DNA from: an uncultured Planctomycetaceae bacterium
Lineage (GTDB): Bacteria; Planctomycetota; Planctomycetia; Planctomycetales; Planctomycetaceae
Direction: 5' to 3'
Assembly: GCA_903921605.1 (NCBI GenBank)
Contig: CAIXQV010000257.1
Span: forward strand, 1 to 64,000
Length of the DNA: 64,000 bases
This document shows, one piece after another, positions 9,339-18,822 of this stretch. Positions within the stretch are counted from its first letter, which is position 1; each line of letters starts with the position of its first letter. The position numbers were made by a program, and so were the translations under genes. The notes under the pieces were generated by a model. That model was not told the DNA's origin, made no database searches, and saw only the letters and a list, made by a program, of their open reading frames with translations.

Positions 9339-10193
9339 CTACTTGACCTGACCGTAACGAACTGAACGACGCCGACGAATGATTGCCTTTGACGAAGCTT
9401 TCTTCTTGCTTCGAGTTCGACCGCCCTTCGCAAGCTTGCCGGTAGGACTGCAAGGATGCCGACCTCCGGAATTTCGACCTTCACCACCGCCCATCGGATG
9501 AGCGATCGGATTCATCGCGGTGCCGCGAACGCGAGGTCGGATACCCTTCCAGCGATTGCGTCCAGCCTTACCGATAATAATGCTGCTGTGCTCGGAGTTA
9601 CCCAAAACACCAATGGTGGCCCGACAGCTACTTGGCAGCCGCCGAACTTCACCACTAGGCAAAGTAACCTGAGCCCAGCGACCTTCGCGAGCGTTAAGTG
9701 TAGCACCGACGCCGGCACTCCGACACAGCTGGCCACCGCGGCCCGGCTGCATCTCAATATTATGAATGACGGTACCCGGAGGGATCACGCCCAATGGCAT
9801 GCAATTCCCAACGTTCGGCTCTAGCTGGGCTCCGCTCTCGACCTTGTTCCCAGCCTTCAATCCCTCAGGTGCAAGGATATATCGCTTTTCACCGTCAGCG
9901 TACTCAACCAAGGCAATTCTGCTTGACCGATTAGGGTCATACTCGATATGCGTAACCGTACCAATAACGCCGTCCTTATCCCGGCGAAAATCGATCTGGC
10001 GATACAGTCGCTTATGGCCACCACCACGATGGAGCGCGGTAATCTTGCCCTGATTATTCCTTCCGCCCTTTTTCTTAAAACGGGAGGTCAACTCCTTCTC
10101 CGGGCGCTTCTTCTTGTCAGTGATTTCAGCGAAATCACTGACAGACGCACCACGACGACCAGGAGTCACCGGCTTGTAAAATCGAATCCCCAT
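9339..10193 (-). CDS. rplB: 50S ribosomal protein L2
   Basis: L2, 284 residues, slightly longer than the usual 275; needed for subunit association and peptidyl transferase integrity. Motifs include [40 protein letters not shown] and the C-terminal [19 protein letters not shown], which holds the conserved histidine near the catalytic centre. It lies between rplW and rpsS. Confidence 0.97.
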   Translation of the reverse strand: MGIRFYKPVTPGRRGASVSDFAEITDKKKRPEKELTSRFKKKGGRNNQGKITALHRGGGHKRLYRQIDFRRDKDGVIGTVTHIEYDPNRSSRIALVEYADGEKRYILAPEGLKAGNKVESGAQLEPNVGNCMPLGVIPPGTVIHNIEMQPGRGGQLCRSAGVGATLNAREGRWAQVTLPSGEVRRLPSSCRATIGVLGNSEHSSIIIGKAGRNRWKGIRPRVRGTAMNPIAHPMGGGEGRNSGGRHPCSPTGKLAKGGRTRSKKKASSKAIIRRRRSVRYGQVK

Positions 10194-10244
10194 GATTACA
10201 GCTCACATCCACACGACAAGAATCTTCAGCGACGACGCCTAATC

Positions 10245-10553
10245 CTAGAAGAACGCAATTCGATCCTCATCGTGAAGCTTCACGATGGCTTTCTTCCAAG
10301 AACGAGTCAACCCGACAACCATTTTATGCCGGCGAGGCTTTCCAAGACGAGTCTGGGTCCGCACAGCAACGACCCTTACATCCCACAACTGCTGAACAGC
10401 TGCTTTGATGTCAGATTTCGTCGCAAGAGGATGAACCTCGAATGAGTAGGCGTTTTGCTTCTCAGACAGGTGAGTCCCCTTCTCCGTGACTAACGGACGA
10501 CGGATCACCTGATGAGCCTCAAGAACAATACCTGTCGAAAAGAAAGAAGCCAT
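10245..10553 (-). CDS. rplW: 50S ribosomal protein L23
   Basis: L23, 102 residues, at the exit-tunnel rim, where it serves as the docking site for trigger factor and SRP. The core VIRRPLVTEKGTHLSEKQN and the C-terminal hairpin with TRLGKPRRHKMVVGLTRSWK are typical. About ten residues precede the usual start point, so translation could begin slightly later, but the ATG at 10553 is the only good start. It follows rplD by 26 nt. Confidence 0.95.
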   Translation of the reverse strand: MASFFSTGIVLEAHQVIRRPLVTEKGTHLSEKQNAYSFEVHPLATKSDIKAAVQQLWDVRVVAVRTQTRLGKPRRHKMVVGLTRSWKKAIVKLHDEDRIAFF

Positions 10554-10579
10554 TACTACACCGACCCCAGTATCTCAAA

Positions 10580-11206
10580 TCAGGCCTGACGACCAAGAAT
10601 ACGATTCATCTCACCAACCGTAATCACCAGATGCCGCTGTCGCAGCAACGCATAGGCATTCAAGTCACTGCCAGGCAGGACCTGCACACCATCAATGTTT
10701 CGAGCTGAGCGCCAAACGTTCTGGTTAAGCCCTTCAGTCGCAAGAAGAACACTCTTCCCCTGCAGACCTACAGCCTTCAGAAAACCAGCGACTACCTTAG
10801 TTTTCGGAGCAGAGCAATCCCACCCCTTCAAAACAACAGCCTGTGAATCCTGAAACTTACTCAGAAGCGCCATTCTTGTCGCTTTCTGAACTGCCTTCTT
10901 CGGCAGTCGGTAGTAGTAGTCACGGGGCTTCTTGCCAAATGCATGTCCACCACCGCGCCGAACCGGGGTACGAATTCCACCAGCTCGAGCACGACCTGTG
11001 CCCTTTTGCTTGAATAACTTACGGGTGCTACCCGCAACCATCCCGCGAGATTTAGTCTGCACCGAACCAACTCGAGTGTTAGCGCGATACATAATCACAG
11101 CGTCATGCAACAACTGCTTGCAGATCACGTCGGAAATTTCCGACGGCTCAAACGCAAACGTTCCGCAGTCCGCACCCAGCATATCTTTAACAGGAACCGA
11201 AATCAT
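10580..11206 (-). CDS. rplD: 50S ribosomal protein L4
   Basis: L4, 208 residues, with a long loop lining the exit tunnel; in E. coli it also autoregulates the S10 operon. Conserved parts include VGSVQTKSRGMVAGSTRKLF, the KGTGRARAGGIRTPVRRGGG tunnel loop and the C-terminal VITVGEMNRILGRQ. MISVPVKDMLG at 11206 fits the family start. Another ATG at 11224 overlaps the rplC stop as TGATG and would add six residues; coupling from that codon cannot be excluded. Confidence 0.93.
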   Translation of the reverse strand: MISVPVKDMLGADCGTFAFEPSEISDVICKQLLHDAVIMYRANTRVGSVQTKSRGMVAGSTRKLFKQKGTGRARAGGIRTPVRRGGGHAFGKKPRDYYYRLPKKAVQKATRMALLSKFQDSQAVVLKGWDCSAPKTKVVAGFLKAVGLQGKSVLLATEGLNQNVWRSARNIDGVQVLPGSDLNAYALLRQRHLVITVGEMNRILGRQA

Positions 11207-11223
11207 GGCACCACCAGCAAGCA

Positions 11224-11910
11224 TCAAGAACGATTCTTAGCGGAACGACGAACAACAACGTAACCACCGTTAGGACCCGGAATTGCACCGCGAACCAACA
11301 GCACGTTCGAATCATTGTCAACACGAACCAGACGCAGATTCTTCACAGTCACACGCTCATTGCCGTATTGACCAGCCATCTTCGTCCCAGGGAACACACG
11401 ACTCGGGTCGGCACTTTGACCAATTGAGCCAGGAGAGCGATGAACTCGCTTCACCCCATGACTCGCACCGAGGCCACCGAAATTATGTCGAACCATAACC
11501 CCAGTAAACCCGTGACCCCGAGTTGTACCGATCACATCCAGAAATTTAACACCCTCGAGCGCCGCAGGACCGAGAACCTGACCAACCTGCAGCCCATGAG
11601 AGGAATCGGCACACCGAAACTCTCTAATGAAGCGCTTCGGCTCACACTCAGCCTTGGCAACCGCGGCAGCACCTGACTGCTGACGACGCCCACCCAACGC
11701 AGCCACATGACCACGCTGCGCACGAGACGCCTTGCCTCTCGGCCGGTCATCAAAACCAACCTGCACAGCATCGTAGCCGTCTTTTTCTTTCGAGCGGACC
11801 TGCAGCACAACGCACGGGCCCGCCTCAATGACAGTAACAGGGACAATAACGCCATCAGCGTCATAGACCTGAGTCATTCCAATTTTTCGACCAAGCAACC
11901 CGACAGACAT
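11224..11910 (-). CDS. rplC: 50S ribosomal protein L3
   Basis: L3, 228 residues, which reaches toward the peptidyl transferase centre. The N-terminus MSVGLLGRKIGMTQVYDADG and the GRGHGF-like loop (IGTTRGHGFTGVMVRHNFGG) are diagnostic, as is RVFPGTKMAGQYGNERVTVK. It begins 87 nt after rpsJ ends, a wider gap than most in this operon; that gap shows no clear structure. Confidence 0.97.
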   Translation of the reverse strand: MSVGLLGRKIGMTQVYDADGVIVPVTVIEAGPCVVLQVRSKEKDGYDAVQVGFDDRPRGKASRAQRGHVAALGGRRQQSGAAAVAKAECEPKRFIREFRCADSSHGLQVGQVLGPAALEGVKFLDVIGTTRGHGFTGVMVRHNFGGLGASHGVKRVHRSPGSIGQSADPSRVFPGTKMAGQYGNERVTVKNLRLVRVDNDSNVLLVRGAIPGPNGGYVVVRRSAKNRS

Positions 11911-11997
11911 AGCTCCGCACCCGCGCGCAGAAAATTAAAAAACGCGAACAGAGACTGCCCGCCGTGATTAAACGACACCCAATGCGACAGACCAAAC

Positions 11998-12327
11998 TTA
12001 GGCTGTTGCCGTAGCTTTGATCTTAATATCAACCCCAGCCGGCAACGAGAGCTTATTCAGAGCATCTACCGTCTTGCCAGTAGGCTGAATGATGTCGATC
12101 AGCCGCTTATGAGTCCTAATTTCGAACTGCTCACGCGACTTTTTGTCAATGTGAGGACTTCGAAGAACCGTATACCGCTCAATCCGAGTCGGCAACGGAA
12201 CCGGACCGTGAACGATCGCCCCGGTACGCTTCGCAGTGTCTACGATCTCCGCCGCGGACTGATCCAGCACGGAGTGGTCATACGCTTCCATCCGAATCCG
12301 GATACATTCTTCGCCAGAACCAGCCAC
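11998..12327 (-). CDS. rpsJ: 30S ribosomal protein S10
   Basis: S10, 109 residues, first gene of the S10 operon; a 30S head protein and, in other bacteria, NusE in antitermination. The family motif [20 protein letters not shown] and the [20 protein letters not shown] block are present. The start is GTG with an AGGTGG ribosome-binding site. About six residues precede the usual start, and the C-terminus is normal. A strong promoter lies about 70-100 nt upstream. Confidence 0.96.
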   Translation of the reverse strand: MAGSGEECIRIRMEAYDHSVLDQSAAEIVDTAKRTGAIVHGPVPLPTRIERYTVLRSPHIDKKSREQFEIRTHKRLIDIIQPTGKTVDALNKLSLPAGVDIKIKATATA

Positions 12328-12395
12328 CGTAAACCACCTTCAGCAAACAGGTTACGCAAAACGAAACCAACAACCCGAAAAACGGGGAATCGGGG

Positions 12396-12424
12396 ATTCT
12401 AGAGTTGATCGCAGTTTATGTCAA
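12396..12424 (-). promoter_or_regulatory. Sigma-70-type promoter of the S10-spc-alpha operon
   Basis: On the minus strand a perfect -35 box TTGACA (12424-12419) and a -10 box TAGAAT (12401-12396) are separated by 17 nt. Transcription would start near 12389, leaving a leader of about 60 nt before the rpsJ GTG. It lies in the fusA-rpsJ gap, so the ribosomal operon can be transcribed independently of fusA. Confidence 0.75.
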
Positions 12425-12477
12425 TCAACGACGCCTGAGAAATCCATATCTTCGACAGAAGTGCCGTTAAACTTCAT

Positions 12478-14559
12478 CTACATCAGCTGCTCAGCCACAT
12501 TCGGAGGTGCAATTTCATAGCGGCAAGGCTCCATCGAGTACGATGCTCGACCTTGAGAAAGGCTACGAATCTGATTTGAGTACCCGAACATCTCAACCAG
12601 CGGGACTTCGCATTGAAGGACACACAGGTCACCCCGTCTGTCGGAATTGATAATGACTGCTCTCCGGGAATTCAGGTCCGACTGAACATTTCCCAGGAAA
12701 TCTTCCGGGGTCACCACCTCGACTGACATGATTGGCTCCAGAATGGCCATCTTACCTTCGCTGAGCACTTTATTAAAGGCCTCACTCGCAGCCGTCTGGA
12801 TTGCGACTTCGTTTGTTTCTCCCTCGCGGTAGCTGACCGCAGTGATTGTCAGGCTAAGTCCCATCAATGGGTTTCCATAGATGCCTCCCCCATCCGCCTG
12901 ATTTTTAATTGCTTCAAGCAGAATCTGCAAAAACTGCTTTGGCAATGCCTCGGGAGGCAATCGATGGCCAACGCTGATATTGATTGTCGATTCGGGAACC
13001 TCCTTTGCCAGCAAGGTCATTCCGAATCCAATCGTTCCCGAAGGCATTTGCCGGGAGAAGTCCACATTGACCGTGACTTCGCCGACCAGCTTTTCTCGAT
13101 AGCTGACTCGCGGCTTATGAAATTTGACTTTAAGTTTGAAATCCCGCTCCATACGGTGCCGAATCACTTCCAGATGTAATTCGCCCATCCCACTGATGAT
13201 CGTCTGGCCTGTCTCTGGGTTCGATTTCACTCGAAACGTAGGATCCTGTCGCTCAAGTCGCTTCAAAGTGTCGTCAAGCTTTTTGCGGTCATTGCTGGAC
13301 TCAGGTTCGATCGCCATCGAGATCACCGTTTCCGGGAAAACAATGGACTCAAGTGCAACTGGTGAACTGGCGTCGCAAAGAGTATCTCCGGTAGACGAAT
13401 CTTTCGGGCCAATGATCCCACAAATGTCTCCGGCTTCCACACTTTCGACTTTTTCCCGCGAATCTGATTGGATATGCCACAACTGAGTGACCATCTCCTT
13501 CTTGCCAAGTCGTGGATTCAGCAGCTTTGAATTTCCGGTTAGTACCCCGGAGTAGACTCGAGCAAAGAACAAGTCTCCGTGGGGCTCGGCCTGCACCTTG
13601 AAAATCAGAGCACACACCGGGTCCTTGACGGCGGCTTTCCGGACAGTAGTTTGCCCTTCTTGTTTTCCAGACGGAATGACCCCTTCCACGGGCGGACGAT
13701 CAAGAGGGCTCGGAAGGAAGCTGCTGACAGCATCCAGAACGGGCTGAACCCCAATATAATCCAGCGATGCGCCACAGAATACCGGCTGGATCGCGCCGCT
13801 TAATGTCGCCTTCCGAATCGCAGAGACTGCCAACTCCGTTGGGACTTCCTCGCCCTCCATGCAGACCATCATGATGTCGTCATCTATCCCGGAGAGCACA
13901 TCAAATAGCTCTGTTCTCCAGAGCTCAGCGTCATCGCGGTACTGGTCAGGGATAGGTTCCTCCCGAAAAACCTGACCTTTTGACTCCGAATCCCAGTAGA
14001 TCGCCTTCATGGTCAGAAGATCAATCACACCGCAGAAACCGTCCGCATTGGTCGATTGGCCTGATCCAATCGGAATCTGTAATGGGACTGGCTTTGCGTT
14101 CAGTCGGTCGCGAATCTGCTCAAGAACGCGATGAAATCCCGCACCGATGCGGTCCATCTTGTTGATCATGCAAATTCGAGGAACCTTGTATTTGTTGGCC
14201 TGCCGCCAAACCGTCTCACTTTGAGCTTCGACCCCCTCAACAGCGCTGAAGATGACCACCGCTCCGTCCAGAACTCGAAGGCTGCGTTCAACTTCCGCCG
14301 TGAAGTCGACGTGTCCGGGCGTGTCAATAATGTTGATCGTGCAGCCCTTCCACTGGCAGGTAACGGCCGCAGAATAAATCGTGATTCCGCGCTGAGCCTC
14401 CTCGGGATCGAAGTCCGTTGTGGTGGTCCCATCGTCCACATTTCCCATCCGATGGGACGCGCCCGTGTAGTAAAGGATGCGTTCGGTGGTTGTCGTCTTG
14501 CCGGCATCAATATGAGCGATGATGCCAATATTTCGAATTGTCTCTATCGAACGAGCCAT
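12478..14559 (-). CDS. fusA: Elongation factor G
   Basis: EF-G, 693 residues, the GTPase that drives ribosomal translocation. G1 is [16 protein letters not shown]2 is [11 protein letters not shown]3 is [20 protein letters not shown] and G4 is NKMDRIG; domains II-V follow, ending near [20 protein letters not shown]. The start [10 protein letters not shown] at 14559 is the family start; the open frame upstream is unlikely to be translated. The G2 loop reads TIYSAA rather than the common TITSAA. Bacteria of this phylum often carry more than one EF-G, so the exact subclass is not fixed here. It lies upstream of rpsJ but apart from rpsL-rpsG. Confidence 0.93.
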   Translation of the reverse strand: MARSIETIRNIGIIAHIDAGKTTTTERILYYTGASHRMGNVDDGTTTTDFDPEEAQRGITIYSAAVTCQWKGCTINIIDTPGHVDFTAEVERSLRVLDGAVVIFSAVEGVEAQSETVWRQANKYKVPRICMINKMDRIGAGFHRVLEQIRDRLNAKPVPLQIPIGSGQSTNADGFCGVIDLLTMKAIYWDSESKGQVFREEPIPDQYRDDAELWRTELFDVLSGIDDDIMMVCMEGEEVPTELAVSAIRKATLSGAIQPVFCGASLDYIGVQPVLDAVSSFLPSPLDRPPVEGVIPSGKQEGQTTVRKAAVKDPVCALIFKVQAEPHGDLFFARVYSGVLTGNSKLLNPRLGKKEMVTQLWHIQSDSREKVESVEAGDICGIIGPKDSSTGDTLCDASSPVALESIVFPETVISMAIEPESSNDRKKLDDTLKRLERQDPTFRVKSNPETGQTIISGMGELHLEVIRHRMERDFKLKVKFHKPRVSYREKLVGEVTVNVDFSRQMPSGTIGFGMTLLAKEVPESTINISVGHRLPPEALPKQFLQILLEAIKNQADGGGIYGNPLMGLSLTITAVSYREGETNEVAIQTAASEAFNKVLSEGKMAILEPIMSVEVVTPEDFLGNVQSDLNSRRAVIINSDRRGDLCVLQCEVPLVEMFGYSNQIRSLSQGRASYSMEPCRYEIAPPNVAEQLM

Positions 14560-15054
14560 GATCGGGTCACCGTAAAAAGCCGGGCAACTACAAAAGGAGA
14601 GCCCGAAACACTGAAAACGAAGGAGTTTCGAGGCGACACAGCAAACGACAACTCGTTCACCCGGCTTCATCCGAAACACTTGAGTTCTGTCCCGTGGCTG
14701 AACAGAGGCCGGGGATTATGACTTTGGCGGTCACAGAAACAACTGAGATTAGACCCAGATGGTTCAGAGAAGACGTTGCATTTGACTGCAAACTGATTGA
14801 ATCCTCGCACGAGTCCGATATTCAATGCCAGTCCGAATCCTTTCGCTTGTGAAGGGTGGACTTTGCGTCTTCGGTTAAATGAGACGATTTGAGTAACAGA
14901 CGCGAAACGTTTGAGAGCTTCGATCGCGGCTGTAGTGCACGTCTGTTCCCACAAGGGAACGGCTGAACGGGGCCAGCACCCACCAAGGCACGCCGCCAAT
15001 TGAGTGGTTTTGGTTACATTGTCGCCTGCGCGCCGAGGTCCACGATTTACCCCA
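14560..15054. other. Intergenic region between fusA and the iron alcohol dehydrogenase gene
   Basis: About 495 bases with no convincing gene. Open frames here lack ribosome-binding sites and recognisable protein features. The part nearest fusA holds a possible promoter (14715-14742) and a long, purine-poor leader. The rest shows no repeat or RNA structure that I could recognise. It marks one edge of the block separating fusA from rpsG. Confidence 0.6.
14715..14742 (-). promoter_or_regulatory. Possible promoter of fusA
   Basis: On the minus strand TTGTTT (14742-14737) and CATAAT (14720-14715) are separated by 16 nt, a moderate match to the sigma-70 consensus. It would give a leader of about 150 nt for fusA. 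Other weak matches exist in the same stretch. Confidence 0.4.
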
Positions 15055-16260
15055 TCAATACGCCGCCCGAAGAATCTCCAACAGATCCACCTCGGTTGGC
15101 TGACGAGGATTGACCATCATCAGCCGCTTGATGGCAAATGCCTTCGCTGCAAACCGTGGCAACTGCTCTTCTCGACCTCCAATGTCACGAATTCGCTCAG
15201 GGATCCCGACGGCTCGCTTTAACTTCTCCACTGCGGATATCGCAAGCTCTGCAGCTACTGCCTCACTCTGGCCGGCCGTGTCTTCACCCAACAAGGTCGC
15301 AATCCGAGCAAACGTCGAGACACGTTCCGGCAGATTGAATCGCATCACGAATGGCAGTAACAAACCGTTTCCCGCACCGTGTGACACATGCAGTTCGCCG
15401 CCCATCGGATACTCCAAAGCATGCACAACTGCGACGGCGCAGTTTGAGAATGCCATGCCGGCCAGCGTAGCGGCAAGACTCATCCCTTCCCGAGCCTCAC
15501 GATGACCGGGTTCACGCACCGCCGTCTCAAGATGCCGTCCAATCAGTGAAATCGCCTTTTCGGCAAGGCATTCGCCCAGTGGAGTCCGCCCTTCATAGGC
15601 CGCCGTTTCGTTTTCCTTCAACGACATTTGTTGAAAATCAACGGCTGTGCAGGCTTCGATTGCATGAGTCAACGCGTCAATACCACTGTCGGCGGTCACT
15701 TTTGCCGGGCAGGACACCGTGAGTTCCGGATCGACAAGTGCAATGGCCGGACGCAGATAATTGCTAAGAGTACTGACCTTGATGGCGTTTTGCGTATCGG
15801 TCAGCACTGCCGCGTGAGAAACCTCGCTGCCTGTCCCCGATGTCGTCGGCACACAAATGAGCGGAGTCACCGAACCGGGAACTCGATCCCAACCGAAATA
15901 GTCGCTCGGAGTTCCCTCGTGAGAATAAGCGGCTGCCGTGACTTTTGCCAAATCCATGTTACTGCCACCGCCAAGCCCCACAATCGCGTCGGGCTTGTAG
16001 CGGCGAGCATCCTCCAGGGTTCGTATCGCACTATCGACCGATGGTTCTGGTTCGCCACCATCAAACACATGAACATCAAGGCCAGCGTTGACGAGAGGCT
16101 TGCGGATCCTGTCGACAATTCCGTTCGCCGCGAGCACTCGATCTGTCACTATCAGAATGCGGCGATAACCGTGTCGCTGAATAAGTCCCGGAAGTTGCCC
16201 GGCAGCCCCCCATCCAAACACAAGTTGGCTCGACGTATGAAACTGCCAAACACTTCGCAT
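15055..16260 (-). CDS. Iron-containing alcohol dehydrogenase
   Basis: A 401-residue group III (iron-type) alcohol dehydrogenase, a soluble NAD(P)-dependent enzyme that oxidises alcohols or reduces aldehydes. The nucleotide-binding motif GGGSNMDLAK, the PTTSGTGSEVSHAAV segment and the metal-site motifs DSGIDALTHAIEA and HALEYPMGGELHVSHG are all present, supplying the Asp and three His ligands. The C-terminal half is helical as expected. A spacer of about 20 residues (near LKENETAAYEGRTPLGE) is longer than in many relatives. The substrate cannot be told from sequence. It stands alone, divergent from the PQQ-like gene that follows. Confidence 0.9.
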   Translation of the reverse strand: MRSVWQFHTSSQLVFGWGAAGQLPGLIQRHGYRRILIVTDRVLAANGIVDRIRKPLVNAGLDVHVFDGGEPEPSVDSAIRTLEDARRYKPDAIVGLGGGSNMDLAKVTAAAYSHEGTPSDYFGWDRVPGSVTPLICVPTTSGTGSEVSHAAVLTDTQNAIKVSTLSNYLRPAIALVDPELTVSCPAKVTADSGIDALTHAIEACTAVDFQQMSLKENETAAYEGRTPLGECLAEKAISLIGRHLETAVREPGHREAREGMSLAATLAGMAFSNCAVAVVHALEYPMGGELHVSHGAGNGLLLPFVMRFNLPERVSTFARIATLLGEDTAGQSEAVAAELAISAVEKLKRAVGIPERIRDIGGREEQLPRFAAKAFAIKRLMMVNPRQPTEVDLLEILRAAY

Positions 16261-16445
16261 CAGAACTCTTTCGCCGTCAAAATGTATCGGAGGCCTTAAG
16301 TGCCCTCATCCGGCATGGCCAAAAGTCATGAAGAGACTAAAACTACGCTAATCGATTGCGCCGACGCTGCGTCCACCTGCGAACGCCTCCAGCGTCGCGC
16401 TGACAGAGATCATAACCACATCCTTTCCTCACAACAGGCTCAGGC

Positions 16446-17789
16446 ATGTTTCGTATTCTCGCGATGGCCTTCACACTCACGATCGCCTCTAACCATTGTC
16501 TGGCCGGGGAGTTCTCACAATTCCGCGGTAGCAACGGTACCGGCATTGTGGCCGATCAACCAATCTCGCTAACCTGGTCGGCCGAGCAGAACTTGGGTTG
16601 GAAAGTTATCAATCCTGGCGCCGGCTGGTCGCAACCAATTCTCTGGGAAGATCGCATCTATGTGACCGGAGCCGTCGCGGAAAAGGATCTACGGCCGTCA
16701 AACTTTGCTGATGGAGTCAAGTCGCCGCAGAGCATGGGCGTGTCATTGTTTGCCAAGGCACCTGATGTTCCGATCGACTGGAAACTGTTCTGCCTGAGCA
16801 CCAATGATGGCAGCATCATTTGGGAACAGACCATTGTCTCCGGCAAGCCGAAGTTCCCGATTCATCCTTCGAATTCGTGGGCCACTGAATCTCCAGTGGC
16901 TGACGAAGACGGCATCTATGTTTCGTTCGGCGCTCCCGGAGTTGTCGCTGCTGTAGATCACACCGGAAAACTTCGCTGGACAAAGGAAATCGGCACCTTC
17001 AAGACATCGAACAGCTTCGGTACCGGCAGTTCTTTGGCTCTCCATCATGGCAAAATCTTCGCCCAGAACTTCAATGAAGACAACGCAACCACCTTCTGCT
17101 TCGACACTCAAAGCGGTGAAGAAAAATGGAAGGTGACGCGCACGGACAAAGGAACTTCGTGGAGCACTCCCCTGCTCTGGTCAAACTCTCAACGCACGGA
17201 ACTGATCGTCTCCGGCGGCGAACAGATCGACAGTCTCAATCCGGAAACGGGCGAATCACTCTGGACCGTAAAGAACGTCAAAGCCTCCACGGCCAACACG
17301 CCCTGTGCAGATGAAAACCGACTTTACTTTGGAGGCAGCGATCCATTCTCGAAAGGCCCGTTGTTCGCCATTCAACCGGGCGGCAGCGGAGAGCTGTCCC
17401 CGGAAAAGAAGAATGCTCAGTTCACAACCTGCCAATGGCTGCAGGAACGACAAGGCCCCGGAATGGCGTCGTCGGTGTCCTCTGGAAAATTCGTCTACAC
17501 TTTGGAAAGCAATATCCTGAAGTGCTTTAACGCGGAAACGGGTGAACGACTTTATCAGCAGCGTCTCCCGGGACTTGATCTCGTTGCCGCCAGCCCACTG
17601 CTGATCGGGAACAAGCTTCTGCTTCTCGACGAGAAAGGCGCTGCGTGTCTGGTTGCTGACGGCCCCACGTTTGAAGTCATCGGCTCCGGACAACTGCCTG
17701 ATACATTCTGGGCGACACCAGCCGTTGCCGATGGCGCGATCTACTTTCGAGGTCTGGAGTCCATTTACTGCATCAGATCAAAAGAGTGA
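16446..17789 (+). CDS. Secreted PQQ-like beta-propeller repeat protein
   Basis: A 447-residue protein with a signal peptide (MFRILAMAFTLTIASNHCLA) followed by FSQFRGSNGTGI, the usual opening of planctomycete PQQ-like propellers. Repeats of the type FCFDTQSGEEKWKV, DSLNPETGESLWTV and KCFNAETGERLYQQ are blades of a WD-like or quinoprotein-type propeller. It likely acts in the periplasm. No catalytic site can be assigned, and no evidence shows that it binds PQQ. It is convergent with the esterase gene, whose end lies 23 nt away. Confidence 0.85.
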   Translation: MFRILAMAFTLTIASNHCLAGEFSQFRGSNGTGIVADQPISLTWSAEQNLGWKVINPGAGWSQPILWEDRIYVTGAVAEKDLRPSNFADGVKSPQSMGVSLFAKAPDVPIDWKLFCLSTNDGSIIWEQTIVSGKPKFPIHPSNSWATESPVADEDGIYVSFGAPGVVAAVDHTGKLRWTKEIGTFKTSNSFGTGSSLALHHGKIFAQNFNEDNATTFCFDTQSGEEKWKVTRTDKGTSWSTPLLWSNSQRTELIVSGGEQIDSLNPETGESLWTVKNVKASTANTPCADENRLYFGGSDPFSKGPLFAIQPGGSGELSPEKKNAQFTTCQWLQERQGPGMASSVSSGKFVYTLESNILKCFNAETGERLYQQRLPGLDLVAASPLLIGNKLLLLDEKGAACLVADGPTFEVIGSGQLPDTFWATPAVADGAIYFRGLESIYCIRSKE

Positions 17790-17794
17790 TCCCA

Positions 17795-17810
17795 CCGACA
17801 CGGAAGTCGG
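17795..17810. terminator. Short hairpin between convergent genes
   Basis: CCGAC and GTCGG form a 5-bp stem around a 6-base loop in the 23-nt gap between the PQQ-like gene and the converging esterase gene. There is no T-run after it on either strand, so termination is a guess from position. Confidence 0.35.
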
Positions 17811-17812
17811 AC

Positions 17813-18709
17813 CTACTTTAGGTGCTTGTCGAAGAATTCGAATCGAGCCTTCTCGATATTCTCTTTGACGTCCGGGCCTGAAGTCCGGAAGCCATGATCG
17901 CCATCTTCAATGGTCATCAAGGTTGCTTCAACATCGGCCGCCTTCATGCGTTCAACGATCCATTCCGCCTGTTCATGAGCAACGTAGGCATCTTTTGTTC
18001 CGTGGACAAACAGAGTCGGCGCGGCCTCGGGCGTCACCCAGTACAGTGGGCTCGATTCAATATGGCGATGGCGTTCCTGCTCCAGATTGCCACCAAGAAA
18101 GAGCGGCAGAACGTCTTTCGCATCTACACTGGCATCGTATGATTTTGTGAAGTCGCTCGGTCCATAAAAATTCACGACACACTTCACGCTGCTTGAATGC
18201 TCCGCGTTTCCTCCATCGCCTTCAAACTTCTTAACGCCACTGGTCACCCCCAGAAACTGAGCCAAGTGGCCGCCGGCTGAACCACCAGTCGTCCCGATAC
18301 GATCTGGATCAATCTGGTACTTCTCTGCATTGGCCCGCATCCAGCGTACAGCGGCTTTAACATCATATACAGCGGCCGGAAACTGATACTTCGGAGCCAG
18401 CCGATAAGACACGGTCACAGCGACATAGCCTCTTTCCGCCAGCTGCAAACAAAGTCCATTGAAACTCTCTCGCGTGCCCGCGCGAAATCCGCCCCCGTGA
18501 ATACAAATCACTGCAGGAAACGGTCCCGCTCCCTCTTTGGGACGAGCCATGTTGAGCTGAAGATGCTGATCGTCAGGATTTGAGTACTCAATGTTCTTTT
18601 CGAACACAACGCCTGCTGGTACCGTCTCCTGAGCATAGACTGGCGAGAGAAGCGAGAGGACGCCAATCATCATCGGAGTCATCAACCTGGCCGTTCGCAA
18701 CGATCGCAT
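17813..18709 (-). CDS. Secreted alpha/beta hydrolase (esterase/lipase-like)
   Basis: A 298-residue alpha/beta hydrolase of the hormone-sensitive-lipase type. The oxyanion motif HGGGF (in VICIHGGGFRAG), the nucleophile elbow GGSAGGH and the late acid/base residues around HGTKDAYV and DGDHGF complete the triad. An N-terminal signal segment ends near SPVYAQ. The ATG at 18709 is preferred over a TTG at 18727 because a GAGG lies 8 nt upstream. It is divergent from the large CxxCH protein gene. The substrate is unknown; in this phylum such genes often accompany carbohydrate-ester breakdown. Confidence 0.85.
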   Translation of the reverse strand: MRSLRTARLMTPMMIGVLSLLSPVYAQETVPAGVVFEKNIEYSNPDDQHLQLNMARPKEGAGPFPAVICIHGGGFRAGTRESFNGLCLQLAERGYVAVTVSYRLAPKYQFPAAVYDVKAAVRWMRANAEKYQIDPDRIGTTGGSAGGHLAQFLGVTSGVKKFEGDGGNAEHSSSVKCVVNFYGPSDFTKSYDASVDAKDVLPLFLGGNLEQERHRHIESSPLYWVTPEAAPTLFVHGTKDAYVAHEQAEWIVERMKAADVEATLMTIEDGDHGFRTSGPDVKENIEKARFEFFDKHLK

Positions 18710-18822
18710 CTTCGAATCCTCTGGCAAATTCTGTAGACTGTTCGGTCTGAACTATTCGCAATGGTAATCCGACATTCCAACCAACGGTAGGATGCGCTGC
18801 ACCTTCTTTGCTGGGAAGTGAC

